IMG/VR virus record: IMGVR_UViG_3300021368_002365 | Location: 1 to 36,938 of that record | Origin: a virus | Direction: 5' to 3' (one strand) | Length of the DNA: 36,938 bases | Part shown: positions 4,764 through 9,776 of the stretch, one piece after another | Numbering within the stretch: the stretch's first letter is position 1 | How the letters are laid out: the number at the start of each line of letters is the position of its first letter | Made by a program: the position numbers and the translations under genes | The notes under the pieces: generated by a model | The model's input: only the letters and a program-made list of their open reading frames with translations | The model's database searches: none | What the model was told of the DNA's origin: nothing

Positions 4764-5972
4764 ATGCCACTTCTTTCTTATCAAAAACTTGCTGTTTCTC
4801 AGATCAAAAAGCATAAGAAAGGAACTATCTTCATTCCTACTGGTGGTGGTAAAACATATGTCTTTATGACAGATGCAAAGAATCGTATTCAAGAATCTGA
4901 TTCTCCACTCACTATTGTTGTTGTTGCTCCTCGTATTCTTTTGTCTGAGCAACTTGCATCTGAGTTTCAAGAGTTTCTAAAAGATGAAGAGATTTCAATT
5001 ACTCACGTTCACTCTGGACACAAGAATGGTACAACAAAACCACACGTAATTGCAACTTATGATGCTGCTATAAAAGCACTGAATAAACATCATATTATAT
5101 TCACAACTTACAAATCTCTTGAGAGGGTGAATGAGTCTGGCATTCCTATGAATGTTGTTTATTTTGATGAAGCACATAATGCAGTGAAACCAGCAACTCA
5201 AGTTGGTGTTGCCCATACTTCTCAAGTCTCAGATAATACTTACTTTTTCACTGCAACTCCAAAGATTGCAATGAATCAGACAAATATCTATGGTTCTAAC
5301 ATTGTCTCGGTGTCTGCTACTGAATTGATAAGCGCGGGAACTATTCTTTCCCCTAAAGTGGAAACTTATGAGTTCAACGAGATACGAACGAAAGAGAATG
5401 CACCACTTGTCGATGCAAGTAATGTCATAGGTATTCTTAGTGAAGTCGAGGAAGAGAATCCTAAAGTTCTGGTTGCAGCACCATCAACAAAAATCATTTG
5501 GGAGTCATTGTCACAGACTGCACTGTTGAATGATCTGAATGCAATGGGTTACACAGTTATGCATATCACTTCAAAGCACGGTGCATATATCGACAGGAAG
5601 AAAGTAAGTCGTGGAGTATTCTTTGAAAAACTGACAGAGTATGGAAATGATCCCACAAAGAAAATCATTGTGTTTCACTATTCAATCCTGTCAGAAGGTA
5701 TCAATGTGCCCGGATTGACTCATTGCATTATGCTTAGGAATCTTCCGACAGTTGAGATGTTACAAACAATCGGTAGGGTCATTCGAGTTGCAAAGGAAGA
5801 CAGAGATGCTATTGAGAAGAGAAAGATTCAACCAGGGCAATTTGAGTTCTACAAAAAGTCGGAGGGCAAAATTATCATCCCAATATCTAAGGGATACGGA
5901 GCTAACATTCAACGGAACATTCAGAATCTCGTTGATGCGGTATTTGTCCAGGGTCAGACTGTAGTTTCTTAA
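4764..5972 (+). CDS. SF2 DNA/RNA helicase, DEAH type
   Basis: ATP-driven nucleic-acid translocase of superfamily 2. With ATG 4764 the protein has 402 aa: Q-like motif LSYQKLAV (4-11), Walker A PTGGGKT (25-31), motif Ia VVVAPRILLSEQ (52-63), Walker B FDEAH (134-138), motif III FTATP (162-166), motif V SEGINVPG (310-317) and motif VI QTIGRVIR (334-341). All motifs for activity are present. It is shorter than, and different in sequence from, UvsW as I recall it, so a recombination or restart role is only a guess. A GTG at 4725 would add 13 residues but coincides with the predicted transcription start. The 3' half is somewhat richer in GC than the 5' half. Confidence 0.9.
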   Translation: MPLLSYQKLAVSQIKKHKKGTIFIPTGGGKTYVFMTDAKNRIQESDSPLTIVVVAPRILLSEQLASEFQEFLKDEEISITHVHSGHKNGTTKPHVIATYDAAIKALNKHHIIFTTYKSLERVNESGIPMNVVYFDEAHNAVKPATQVGVAHTSQVSDNTYFFTATPKIAMNQTNIYGSNIVSVSATELISAGTILSPKVETYEFNEIRTKENAPLVDASNVIGILSEVEEENPKVLVAAPSTKIIWESLSQTALLNDLNAMGYTVMHITSKHGAYIDRKKVSRGVFFEKLTEYGNDPTKKIIVFHYSILSEGINVPGLTHCIMLRNLPTVEMLQTIGRVIRVAKEDRDAIEKRKIQPGQFEFYKKSEGKIIIPISKGYGANIQRNIQNLVDAVFVQGQTVVS

Positions 5973-6016
5973 GTTTCCGCGATTCCAAATTAACTAACAT
6001 TCATTTTTCCGCAATT

Positions 6017-6337
6017 ATGCCACGCTTTGAAGCACAAATTTGGGTTGATGGAGAACTCCCTTATCAGGTTGAAACTAATGCGGCAAATGTATTTGCTGCT
6101 AAAAACATCATTGCAAGGCGTGAGGGTGTTAAAAATCATCAAGTTCAACGTGTTTTTCAAATAAATGATGACAATGATTCATTCGACTCTGACACTAGTG
6201 ATGAAGGAAATTTTGATCTAGGTGGAACATTTGCATTGATCATTATTGGTATTTGTATTGTATTTTGGAAGTGGGTATTAATTATTGGATCAATTGCATT
6301 CATTGCTTGGTTAATCTATTATTTCAAGAGTGAGTAA
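6017..6337 (+). CDS. small membrane-anchored protein (106 aa)
   Basis: Residues 1-50 form a soluble domain (FEAQIWVDGELPYQVET, then a helix NAANVFAAKNIIARREGV), resembling a short phage fold that processes one strand-helix unit. Residues 51-66 are an acidic Ser/Asp linker. Residues 70-102 are hydrophobic (TFALIIIGICIVFWKWVLII, then GSIAFIAWLIYYF) and form one long or two short transmembrane helices, with the soluble part probably cytoplasmic. It follows the helicase by 44 bases with no separate promoter seen. The function in the host membrane is unknown. Confidence 0.75.
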   Translation: MPRFEAQIWVDGELPYQVETNAANVFAAKNIIARREGVKNHQVQRVFQINDDNDSFDSDTSDEGNFDLGGTFALIIIGICIVFWKWVLIIGSIAFIAWLIYYFKSE

Positions 6338-6345
6338 GAATAATA

Positions 6346-6404
6346 TGTGCCAGTTGTAGAAGTGGCACAGAACACTCCCAAACCGCCTCCATATGCCCTA
6401 TAAT
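6346..6404 (+). promoter_or_regulatory. IR24-promoter cassette 5
   Basis: TGTGCCA (6346-6352) and TGGCACA (6363-6369) lie nine bases after a stop codon. The -10 is a perfect TATAAT (6399-6404), but the -35 position reads TCCCAA (6376-6381), so recruitment may depend on an activator at the inverted repeat. The centre is 41.5 bp before the -10. The -10 runs into the TACGAAGTAATCAATCA leader shared with cassette 6. Confidence 0.7.
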
Positions 6405-6428
6405 TACGAAGTAATCAATCAGAGACCT

Positions 6429-6617
6429 ATGTTTGTTGTTTGTCCTGTTCAATACAATCTAATGGATGCTGAATGGTATGATAACATTGATGACGCATCT
6501 GATAATGCACTTGAATGGAGTGTTGATCTTCAAGGATCTAATGTGAAAGTTTATGAGGCAATCTATCAAGATGATGGAAGTTGTTCTTTCAAAGCGTTAA
6601 AATCTATCTGTGCCTGA
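6429..6617 (+). CDS. small hypothetical protein (62 aa)
   Basis: ATG 6429 is chosen over the in-frame ATG at 6393: the latter lies inside promoter 5, upstream of the predicted start of transcription, and the chosen ATG has the same distance from the -10 as the start of the 7129 gene with the same leader. The 62-aa product mixes strands and one helix (MFVVCPVQYN, WYDNIDDASDNALEWSV, NVKVYEAIYQ), giving a beta-alpha-beta-beta outline. No family recognised. Confidence 0.7.
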   Translation: MFVVCPVQYNLMDAEWYDNIDDASDNALEWSVDLQGSNVKVYEAIYQDDGSCSFKALKSICA

Positions 6618-6628
6618 AATCTTAAATT

Positions 6629-6796
6629 ATGAGTTTAATTAAGTCTGAACTTATGGATATGCTCACTGCCCGTGAACAATTGATGGAAGACATTGATTGT
6701 ATCATTGAATCAAATTTAGGTGAGATTGATTACAAAGATGATGTAATCCGTCAACTTTGTGATGCTGTTTGTAAAAACTTTCCAATTAACAAATGA
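6629..6796 (+). CDS. small helical protein (55 aa)
   Basis: ATG 6629 opens a 55-aa ORF whose stop TGA (6794-6796) overlaps the next ATG at 6793. The product is acidic and helical (MSLIKSELMDMLTAREQLME, then YKDDVIRQLCDAVCKNFPINK). Position between two other ORFs, with 11 bases before it and an ATGA overlap after it, supports translation as part of the unit from promoter 5. No family recognised. Confidence 0.65.
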   Translation: MSLIKSELMDMLTAREQLMEDIDCIIESNLGEIDYKDDVIRQLCDAVCKNFPINK

Positions 6797-7041
6797 ACGA
6801 ACAACAACTTGAACAACTCAAACTCAATTATGCTGAGATGATTGTTGATGGTATGGATATGGATAGTCTGATTACTTTTGCTGTTGAGAGTATTGAGCAG
6901 AACATTAAAGATTGGGATGAGGATGATGTGAAGGAAGAGATTGTTGAGTATTATGGTGAAGACACACTGAATGATTTGCTTCCCAAACCTACCATCAGTG
7001 AGTTAGAATTATCTGCACCTGATTATGGTGTAGGAAAATGA
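6793..7041 (+). CDS. small acidic hypothetical protein (82 aa)
   Basis: This strongly acidic 82-aa protein has an N-terminal helix (NEQQLEQLKLNYAEMIVDGM), a second helix with an SIEQNIKDWDEDDVKEEIVE run, and a short C-terminal tail ending SAPDYGVGK. Such acidic helical phage proteins of 60-90 residues are frequent in marine T4-like phages and mostly unassigned. It starts with a four-base overlap and closes the unit from promoter 5, six bases before the next IR24. Confidence 0.75.
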   Translation: MNEQQLEQLKLNYAEMIVDGMDMDSLITFAVESIEQNIKDWDEDDVKEEIVEYYGEDTLNDLLPKPTISELELSAPDYGVGK

Positions 7042-7046
7042 TACCT

Positions 7047-7105
7047 TGTGCCACCTGTAGAAGTGGCACTAACAACCCCCATAGCGCCCCCTGAGGCGCT
7101 ATAAT
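7047..7105 (+). promoter_or_regulatory. IR24-promoter cassette 6
   Basis: GTGCCAC (7048-7054) pairs with GTGGCAC (7063-7069) around CTGTAGAA. The -10 is TATAAT (7100-7105). The -35 position is CCCCAT (7077-7082), far from consensus. The centre is 41.5 bp before the -10. The spacer palindrome AGCGCC (7083-7088) with GGCGCT (7095-7100) ends on the first T of the -10, as in cassette 2 but with different sequence. Confidence 0.75.
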
Positions 7106-7128
7106 TACGAAGTAATCAATCAACCACT

Positions 7129-7311
7129 ATGGCAACTCGATACAGTGTCCTCTGTCCTTCACAACCTCAAGAATCTGAATCTGTATTAACATTAGATCAG
7201 GCGTGGGATGTATGTTATGATCTTGCCGAAGAGTTTGGTTATGCTGAGGTGAGAGATCCCAATGGTGATTACATTGGAGATTGTGGTAATCCTGCATCAT
7301 TCTTTAACTGA
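7129..7311 (+). CDS. small hypothetical protein (60 aa)
   Basis: The ORF starts 29 bases after the beginning of the TATAAT of promoter 6. The 60-aa acidic product reads MATRYSVLCPSQPQESESV, a helix DQAWDVCYDLAEEFGYAEV, then DPNGDYIGDCG: strand, helix, strand with a final turn. This layout resembles small phage proteins that interpret as a single beta-alpha-beta unit. No named family and no catalytic residues are visible. Confidence 0.75.
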   Translation: MATRYSVLCPSQPQESESVLTLDQAWDVCYDLAEEFGYAEVRDPNGDYIGDCGNPASFFN

Positions 7312-7332
7312 TTCAATCAACCCATTAACAAA

Positions 7333-7575
7333 ATGACTACTTCTACACTTTCAACTGAAACCTATCAAGGTTGGGCAAATTACGAGACTTGGAATGTCGC
7401 ACTTTGGATTGGTAATGATTATGGACTTTATAATCAAGCAAGGAGATCCAAAAACTATCAAGATCTTGTGAACTATTTGTATGAGTGTGGATCAACTGAA
7501 ACTCCAGATGGTGTTGAATGGACTGATACAAAGATCGATGGTATTGCTATCAATGATATGATGAAAGATCTCTGA
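7333..7575 (+). CDS. conserved phage protein with NYETWNVALWI motif (80 aa)
   Basis: The 80-aa product holds the words GWANYETWNVALWIGND and LYNQA (residues 13-36). This motif is shared by a widespread family of small phage and bacterial proteins of unknown function (I recall it under the number DUF7249, but am not certain of the number). The C-terminal half is acidic (DGVEWTDTKIDGIAIND). It follows the 60-aa gene by 21 bases in the unit from promoter 6. Confidence 0.8.
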   Translation: MTTSTLSTETYQGWANYETWNVALWIGNDYGLYNQARRSKNYQDLVNYLYECGSTETPDGVEWTDTKIDGIAINDMMKDL

Positions 7576-7640
7576 TTGATGATTGACCTGATGATGTCAT
7601 TAAACTCATTGTATTGTACATTCTAACTTCTTCTTTTATT

Positions 7641-7796
7641 ATGACTTCTTCAACTATTGAATTCCCCCGTAATGTTGCTATTGATATGCTTCGCAAGGGA
7701 AACAATGGTAATGAGATTCTTCAGATCCTGAATGTTATTGTTCCTGATCAAGATGATGCACCTAACGAAGGTACACTAGAACCCATCGAATTCTGA
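7641..7796 (+). CDS. small hypothetical protein (51 aa)
   Basis: ATG 7641 is preferred to the upstream in-frame ATG at 7614, which has no ribosome-binding site and lies closer to the previous gene. The 51-aa product has one amphipathic helix (NVAIDMLRKGNNGNEILQIL) with a hydrophobic tail strand (NVIVPDQD) and an acidic end. It is the last ORF of the unit from promoter 6, seven bases before the next IR24. No family recognised. Confidence 0.65.
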   Translation: MTSSTIEFPRNVAIDMLRKGNNGNEILQILNVIVPDQDDAPNEGTLEPIEF

Positions 7797-7802
7797 TGCC
7801 AC

Positions 7803-7860
7803 TGTGCCACCTGTAGAAGTGGCACAATAAATGAGCATAGACCTCAAAATGGTCTATACT
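7803..7860 (+). promoter_or_regulatory. IR24-promoter cassette 7
   Basis: TGTGCCA (7803-7809) and TGGCACA (7820-7826) flank CCTGTAGAAG. TGAGCA (7832-7837), 17 bp and TATACT (7855-7860) follow. The centre is 40.5 bp before the -10. The spacer palindrome AGACC (7839-7843) with GGTCT (7851-7855) and the leader are near copies of cassette 4, although the downstream genes are unrelated. Confidence 0.8.
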
Positions 7861-7866
7861 GTATAG

Positions 7867-7884
7867 GTGGTTGAGAGAGACCAC
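7867..7884 (+). promoter_or_regulatory. predicted 5'-terminal mRNA hairpin (twin of 4725-4742)
   Basis: GTGGTT (7867-7872), GAGAGA loop, GACCAC (7879-7884). The predicted transcription start of promoter 7, seven bases after the -10, falls at 7867, the first base of the stem. The last pair is U-G here and C-G in the twin, so pairing is kept although the sequence changed. Confidence 0.6.
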
Positions 7885-7911
7885 ACTTTTGTTCTTTACT
7901 CCTTCTCTTCA

Positions 7912-8088
7912 ATGACTACAGCACAACGAATGGAACGTCAATTCTTTATTCGATTCATCACACTTGTCAATGATGTGCAAGGATATACTCAACTGCCTTC
8001 TGAGATTAATTCTTCGCGGAAGTCAAGTTGGATGAAACAGGTAAAGAATCCAAAGATGAAGAAAGATGCACTGTCTTCCGTGAAATAA
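7912..8088 (+). CDS. small basic hypothetical protein (58 aa)
   Basis: ATG 7912 is preferred over an in-frame GTG at 7867 that coincides with the predicted transcription start. The 58-aa product is basic (net positive, ending KQVKNPKMKKDALSSVK) with an N-terminal helix MTTAQRMERQFFIRFITLV. A nucleic-acid-binding role would fit the charge but is not shown. It is the last short gene of the accessory region and ends one base inside a hairpin (8087-8131) that opens the non-coding region. Confidence 0.65.
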   Translation: MTTAQRMERQFFIRFITLVNDVQGYTQLPSEINSSRKSSWMKQVKNPKMKKDALSSVK

Positions 8089-8131
8089 TGGTATAATTGT
8101 TAACATATTAAAAATATGTTAAAAAACCATT
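8087..8131 (+). repeat. nested AT-rich hairpin at the start of the non-coding region
   Basis: TTAACATATT (8100-8109) and AATATGTTAA (8113-8122) form a perfect 10-bp stem with a 3-base loop. AATGGT (8087-8092) and ACCATT (8126-8131) form an outer stem. It begins in the stop codon of the last short gene. The lack of G-C pairs in the inner stem makes it a poor terminator, and it could equally be an operator. Confidence 0.6.
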
Positions 8132-8230
8132 TAATCTGTTCTTATTGTGTATCTAATGTCTCTTAATGTCTCCACTTATTGTAGTCTTGGCCTGCATTAT
8201 ATCACAAAAACTTCGTGGTGTCAAGAGAAC

Positions 8231-8254
8231 TGGGACACCTGACAAAGTGGCACA
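8231..8254 (+). repeat. decayed copy of the IR24 element
   Basis: This 24-base stretch keeps ACACCTG and AGTGGCACA at the positions of the intact copies, but the left arm has become TGGGACA and the loop has changed, so the stem is lost. No promoter lies at the usual distance. It suggests that an eighth cassette once ended the array. Confidence 0.6.
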
Positions 8255-8260
8255 CTGGGA

Positions 8261-8323
8261 GTTTTCCACAACCCTGTGGAAAACTATTTTTCCACAAGTA
8301 ATTAATAGTTTTCCACAGGGTTG
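8261..8323 (+). other. cluster of four TTTTCCACA (DnaA-box-like) sites within inverted repeats; candidate origin
   Basis: TTTTCCACA occurs at 8262-8270, 8288-8296 and 8309-8317 on the + strand and at 8275-8283 on the - strand. GTTTTCCACA (8261-8270) and TGTGGAAAAC (8275-8284) form a 10-bp stem with loop ACCC. A second, 20-bp perfect inverted repeat joins 8269-8288 to 8304-8323. TTTTCCACA is the DnaA box form reported for cyanobacteria (E. coli: TTATCCACA). An alternative reading is an intrinsic terminator, since CTATTTTT follows the first stem. Confidence 0.6.
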
Positions 8324-8349
8324 ACATTAACTCACAAATGCACTATGAT
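8321..8349 (+). promoter_or_regulatory. consensus sigma70 promoter firing into non-coding DNA
   Basis: TTGACA (8321-8326), 17 bp, TATGAT (8344-8349). The -35 hexamer overlaps the last three bases of the 20-bp inverted repeat, so a protein on the TTTTCCACA boxes would compete with polymerase. No ORF of useful size follows for about 640 bp, so the transcript would be non-coding or a long leader of the gene at 8994. Confidence 0.7.
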
Positions 8350-8386
8350 ATTAGGTGAGATAGCAGTTGTTATATACCACCCCCCC

Positions 8387-8739
8387 TATTCGTGCATTTG
8401 GAAGTATGATATTACATAGCAGTTCGTATTCGTTATGCGTCCTCTAAGGTGTATAGAATCGTCTACAATCGTATTGAGAGGTTATTCGAGTATAGTTCGT
8501 GGTTTAATTCTTATTACGTCTTGTGGAGGGTTATAGAATGTCGTTGTAAATATTCGATTTACTCGTAGTTTATATTCGTGTGAGTTATATAATTATAATT
8601 AATCTGTCGTGGTATATTATAAACAATACAACTTACAGATCTGTCTATTAGTTTACTATCATCGTATATGTAATACTAATAGACAGTGAGTTTAGTATTC
8701 GTTATACCTGCAATATTATTGTTAATAATTAGTATTCGT
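8387..8739 (+). repeat. seven same-strand TATTCG words
   Basis: TATTCGT occurs at 8387, 8427, 8573, 8696 and 8733, and TATTCGA at 8483 and 8551. I found no copy on the opposite strand in this interval. From base composition, about 0.1-0.2 copies would be expected in 353 bp. Spacing is irregular (22 to 123 bp). Related words GTTCGT and ACTCGT lie between them. This resembles a set of binding sites on DNA or a repeated RNA motif. Confidence 0.6.
8641..8686 (+). repeat. long hairpin in the non-coding region
   Basis: CTGTCTATTAGT (8641-8652) and ACTAATAGACAG (8675-8686) pair perfectly over 12 bp. TTAC (8653-8656) and GTAA (8670-8673) extend the stem past a one-base bulge, and TAT with ATA can add three more pairs. 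No T run follows, so it is not a standard terminator. It is the most stable element of the putative transcript. Confidence 0.7.
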
Positions 8740-8938
8740 TCATAGGCAGTTATACCGGGGGTTATGTGTTAATTATTATCGGTAATGCGATATAAAAAAG
8801 GCAAACAACCCTAACCTACAACGAACCAAAATCGAGAGAGAGATTTCGAGTTAATAAAAAAAATTTTTCGATAATTTTTTCCGAGAAACCAAAAAAAAAT
8901 CCGTGGTAAAAAACCTGTGAGGAACTTGATTGACAAGG

Positions 8939-8946
8939 AATAAATA
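8939..8946 (+). promoter_or_regulatory. T4-type late promoter motif AATAAATA
   Basis: AATAAATA lies 48 bases before the glycosyltransferase-like gene at the junction of the non-coding region and the late genes. It fits NATAAATA. The position is sensible, though the motif alone is weak evidence in AT-rich DNA. Confidence 0.45.
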
Positions 8947-8993
8947 ATCGAGTATCATTGAGTTGGTACGATATAACCTAATTATTACTTAAG

Positions 8994-9764
8994 ATGGCAA
9001 AAGGATTTAAAGTTAAGGCGACAGCACCTACAAAGGCATCCGAAGGGGAAACAGGGGATAGTCTATTTGATATCGAAGAATGTAAGGAGAGAATCAGAGG
9101 GAAGACGATTGTATTCTGCCTTCCAGGCAGGGGCGTTTCGTATCGCTATCTGAAGAGTTTCGTACAGTTGTGTTTCGATTTAGTTCAGGCAGGAGCAAGC
9201 ATTCAGATCAGTCAGGACTATTCAAGTATGGTCAACTTTGCTCGATGCAAATGCCTAGGGGCAAATGTACTGAGAGGACCGGACCAACTTCCTTGGGATG
9301 GAAAGTTGACGTACGACTATCAGTTATGGATTGACTCAGACATTGTTTTCAACACCGACGCATTTTGGGCAGTGTTTGCAATGGACAAGGATATTGCTTG
9401 CGGATGGTATGCAACAGAAGACGGAAGGACTACAAGTGTCGCGCATTGGCTTGAGGAGGATGACTTCAAGAACAATGGGGGAGTAATGAACCACGAGATG
9501 GTAGATACCATTGGTCAGCGTAAGAAGCCATTTACAGTTGACTATACAGGATTTGGTTGGACACTGATCAAGAAGGGCGTATTTGAGCACTCTGAGATGA
9601 AGTACCCTTGGTTTGCCCCACAGATGCAAGTCTTCGACTCTGGAGAGGTTCAGGATATGTGTGGAGAGGACGTTTCGTTCTGTCTCGATGCTAAGAAGGC
9701 TGGATTTGAGATCTGGTGCCATCCACAGGTCAGAGTTGGTCACGAAAAAACCCGAGTCATTTGA
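8994..9764 (+). CDS. glycosyltransferase-like protein (GT-A fold)
   Basis: The 256-aa protein begins with a basic Thr/Lys segment and then reads KTIVFCLPGRGVSYRYLKSF and QISQDYSSMVNFARC, as in nucleotide-sugar transferases of the GT2-like type. LWIDSDIVF (residues 111-119) supplies the DxD metal-binding motif. The acceptor-side motifs TGFGWTLIKKGVF and GEDVSFCLDAKKAGFEIW, then VGHEK, complete a GT-A pattern. I recall close relatives in T4-like cyanophages. The acceptor (modified DNA, virion protein or host envelope) is unknown. The gene has about 47% GC in sampled lines against roughly 30% in the late genes. It is the first late gene after the non-coding region. Confidence 0.8.
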   Translation: MAKGFKVKATAPTKASEGETGDSLFDIEECKERIRGKTIVFCLPGRGVSYRYLKSFVQLCFDLVQAGASIQISQDYSSMVNFARCKCLGANVLRGPDQLPWDGKLTYDYQLWIDSDIVFNTDAFWAVFAMDKDIACGWYATEDGRTTSVAHWLEEDDFKNNGGVMNHEMVDTIGQRKKPFTVDYTGFGWTLIKKGVFEHSEMKYPWFAPQMQVFDSGEVQDMCGEDVSFCLDAKKAGFEIWCHPQVRVGHEKTRVI

Positions 9765-9776
9765 TTATTATTTTTT

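Larger units (their letters stand above)
8350..8938 (+). ncRNA. gene-free region; candidate non-coding RNA or origin-linked transcript
   Basis: No ORF with a credible start, ribosome-binding site or codon pattern exists on either strand. The longest forward ATG ORF is 33 codons (8435-8536) and lacks a ribosome-binding site. The region follows a consensus promoter and contains TATTCG repeats, a long hairpin at 8641-8686, an AT-rich stretch (8585-8600), and A-rich runs with the short stem AAATC/GATTT near 8829-8846. There is no clear intrinsic terminator before the late promoter at 8939. Transcription and function are inferred. Confidence 0.4.

Noticed and set aside
4725-5972. GTG start for the helicase at 4725 (and GTG at 7867 for the 58-aa gene)
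   Set aside because: Both GTG codons coincide with the predicted first base of the transcript and with the conserved hairpin, so similar N-terminal residues only mirror the duplicated leader.
6393-6617. Longer form of the 62-aa protein starting at 6393
   Set aside because: That ATG lies before the -10 hexamer of promoter 5, so the promoter would be inside the gene. The ATG at 6429 matches the geometry of the twin leader at 7129.
7579-7626. 15-codon ORF between the 7333 and 7641 genes
   Set aside because: It is too short to judge, has no ribosome-binding site and occupies a gap of ordinary length.
1597-7826. TGTGCCA inverted repeats as ordinary intrinsic terminators
   Set aside because: They follow stop codons and could form 6-8 bp stems, but none is followed by a T run, and their distance to the next -10 is fixed to one base. 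The real terminators here (626-649, 11060-11085) look different.
1597-7826. CRISPR array
   Set aside because: The 24-bp repeats are hundreds to thousands of bases apart with genes between them, so spacers of CRISPR size do not exist, and no cas gene is seen.
8092-8097. TATAAT just after the last accessory gene
   Set aside because: No -35 hexamer is present 16-18 bp upstream and no TG extension precedes it. The nearby palindrome 8100-8122 is listed as a hairpin only.
8435-8536. 33-codon forward ORF in the non-coding region
   Set aside because: There is no ribosome-binding site, codon use differs from the phage genes, and the reading frame is no longer than expected by chance.
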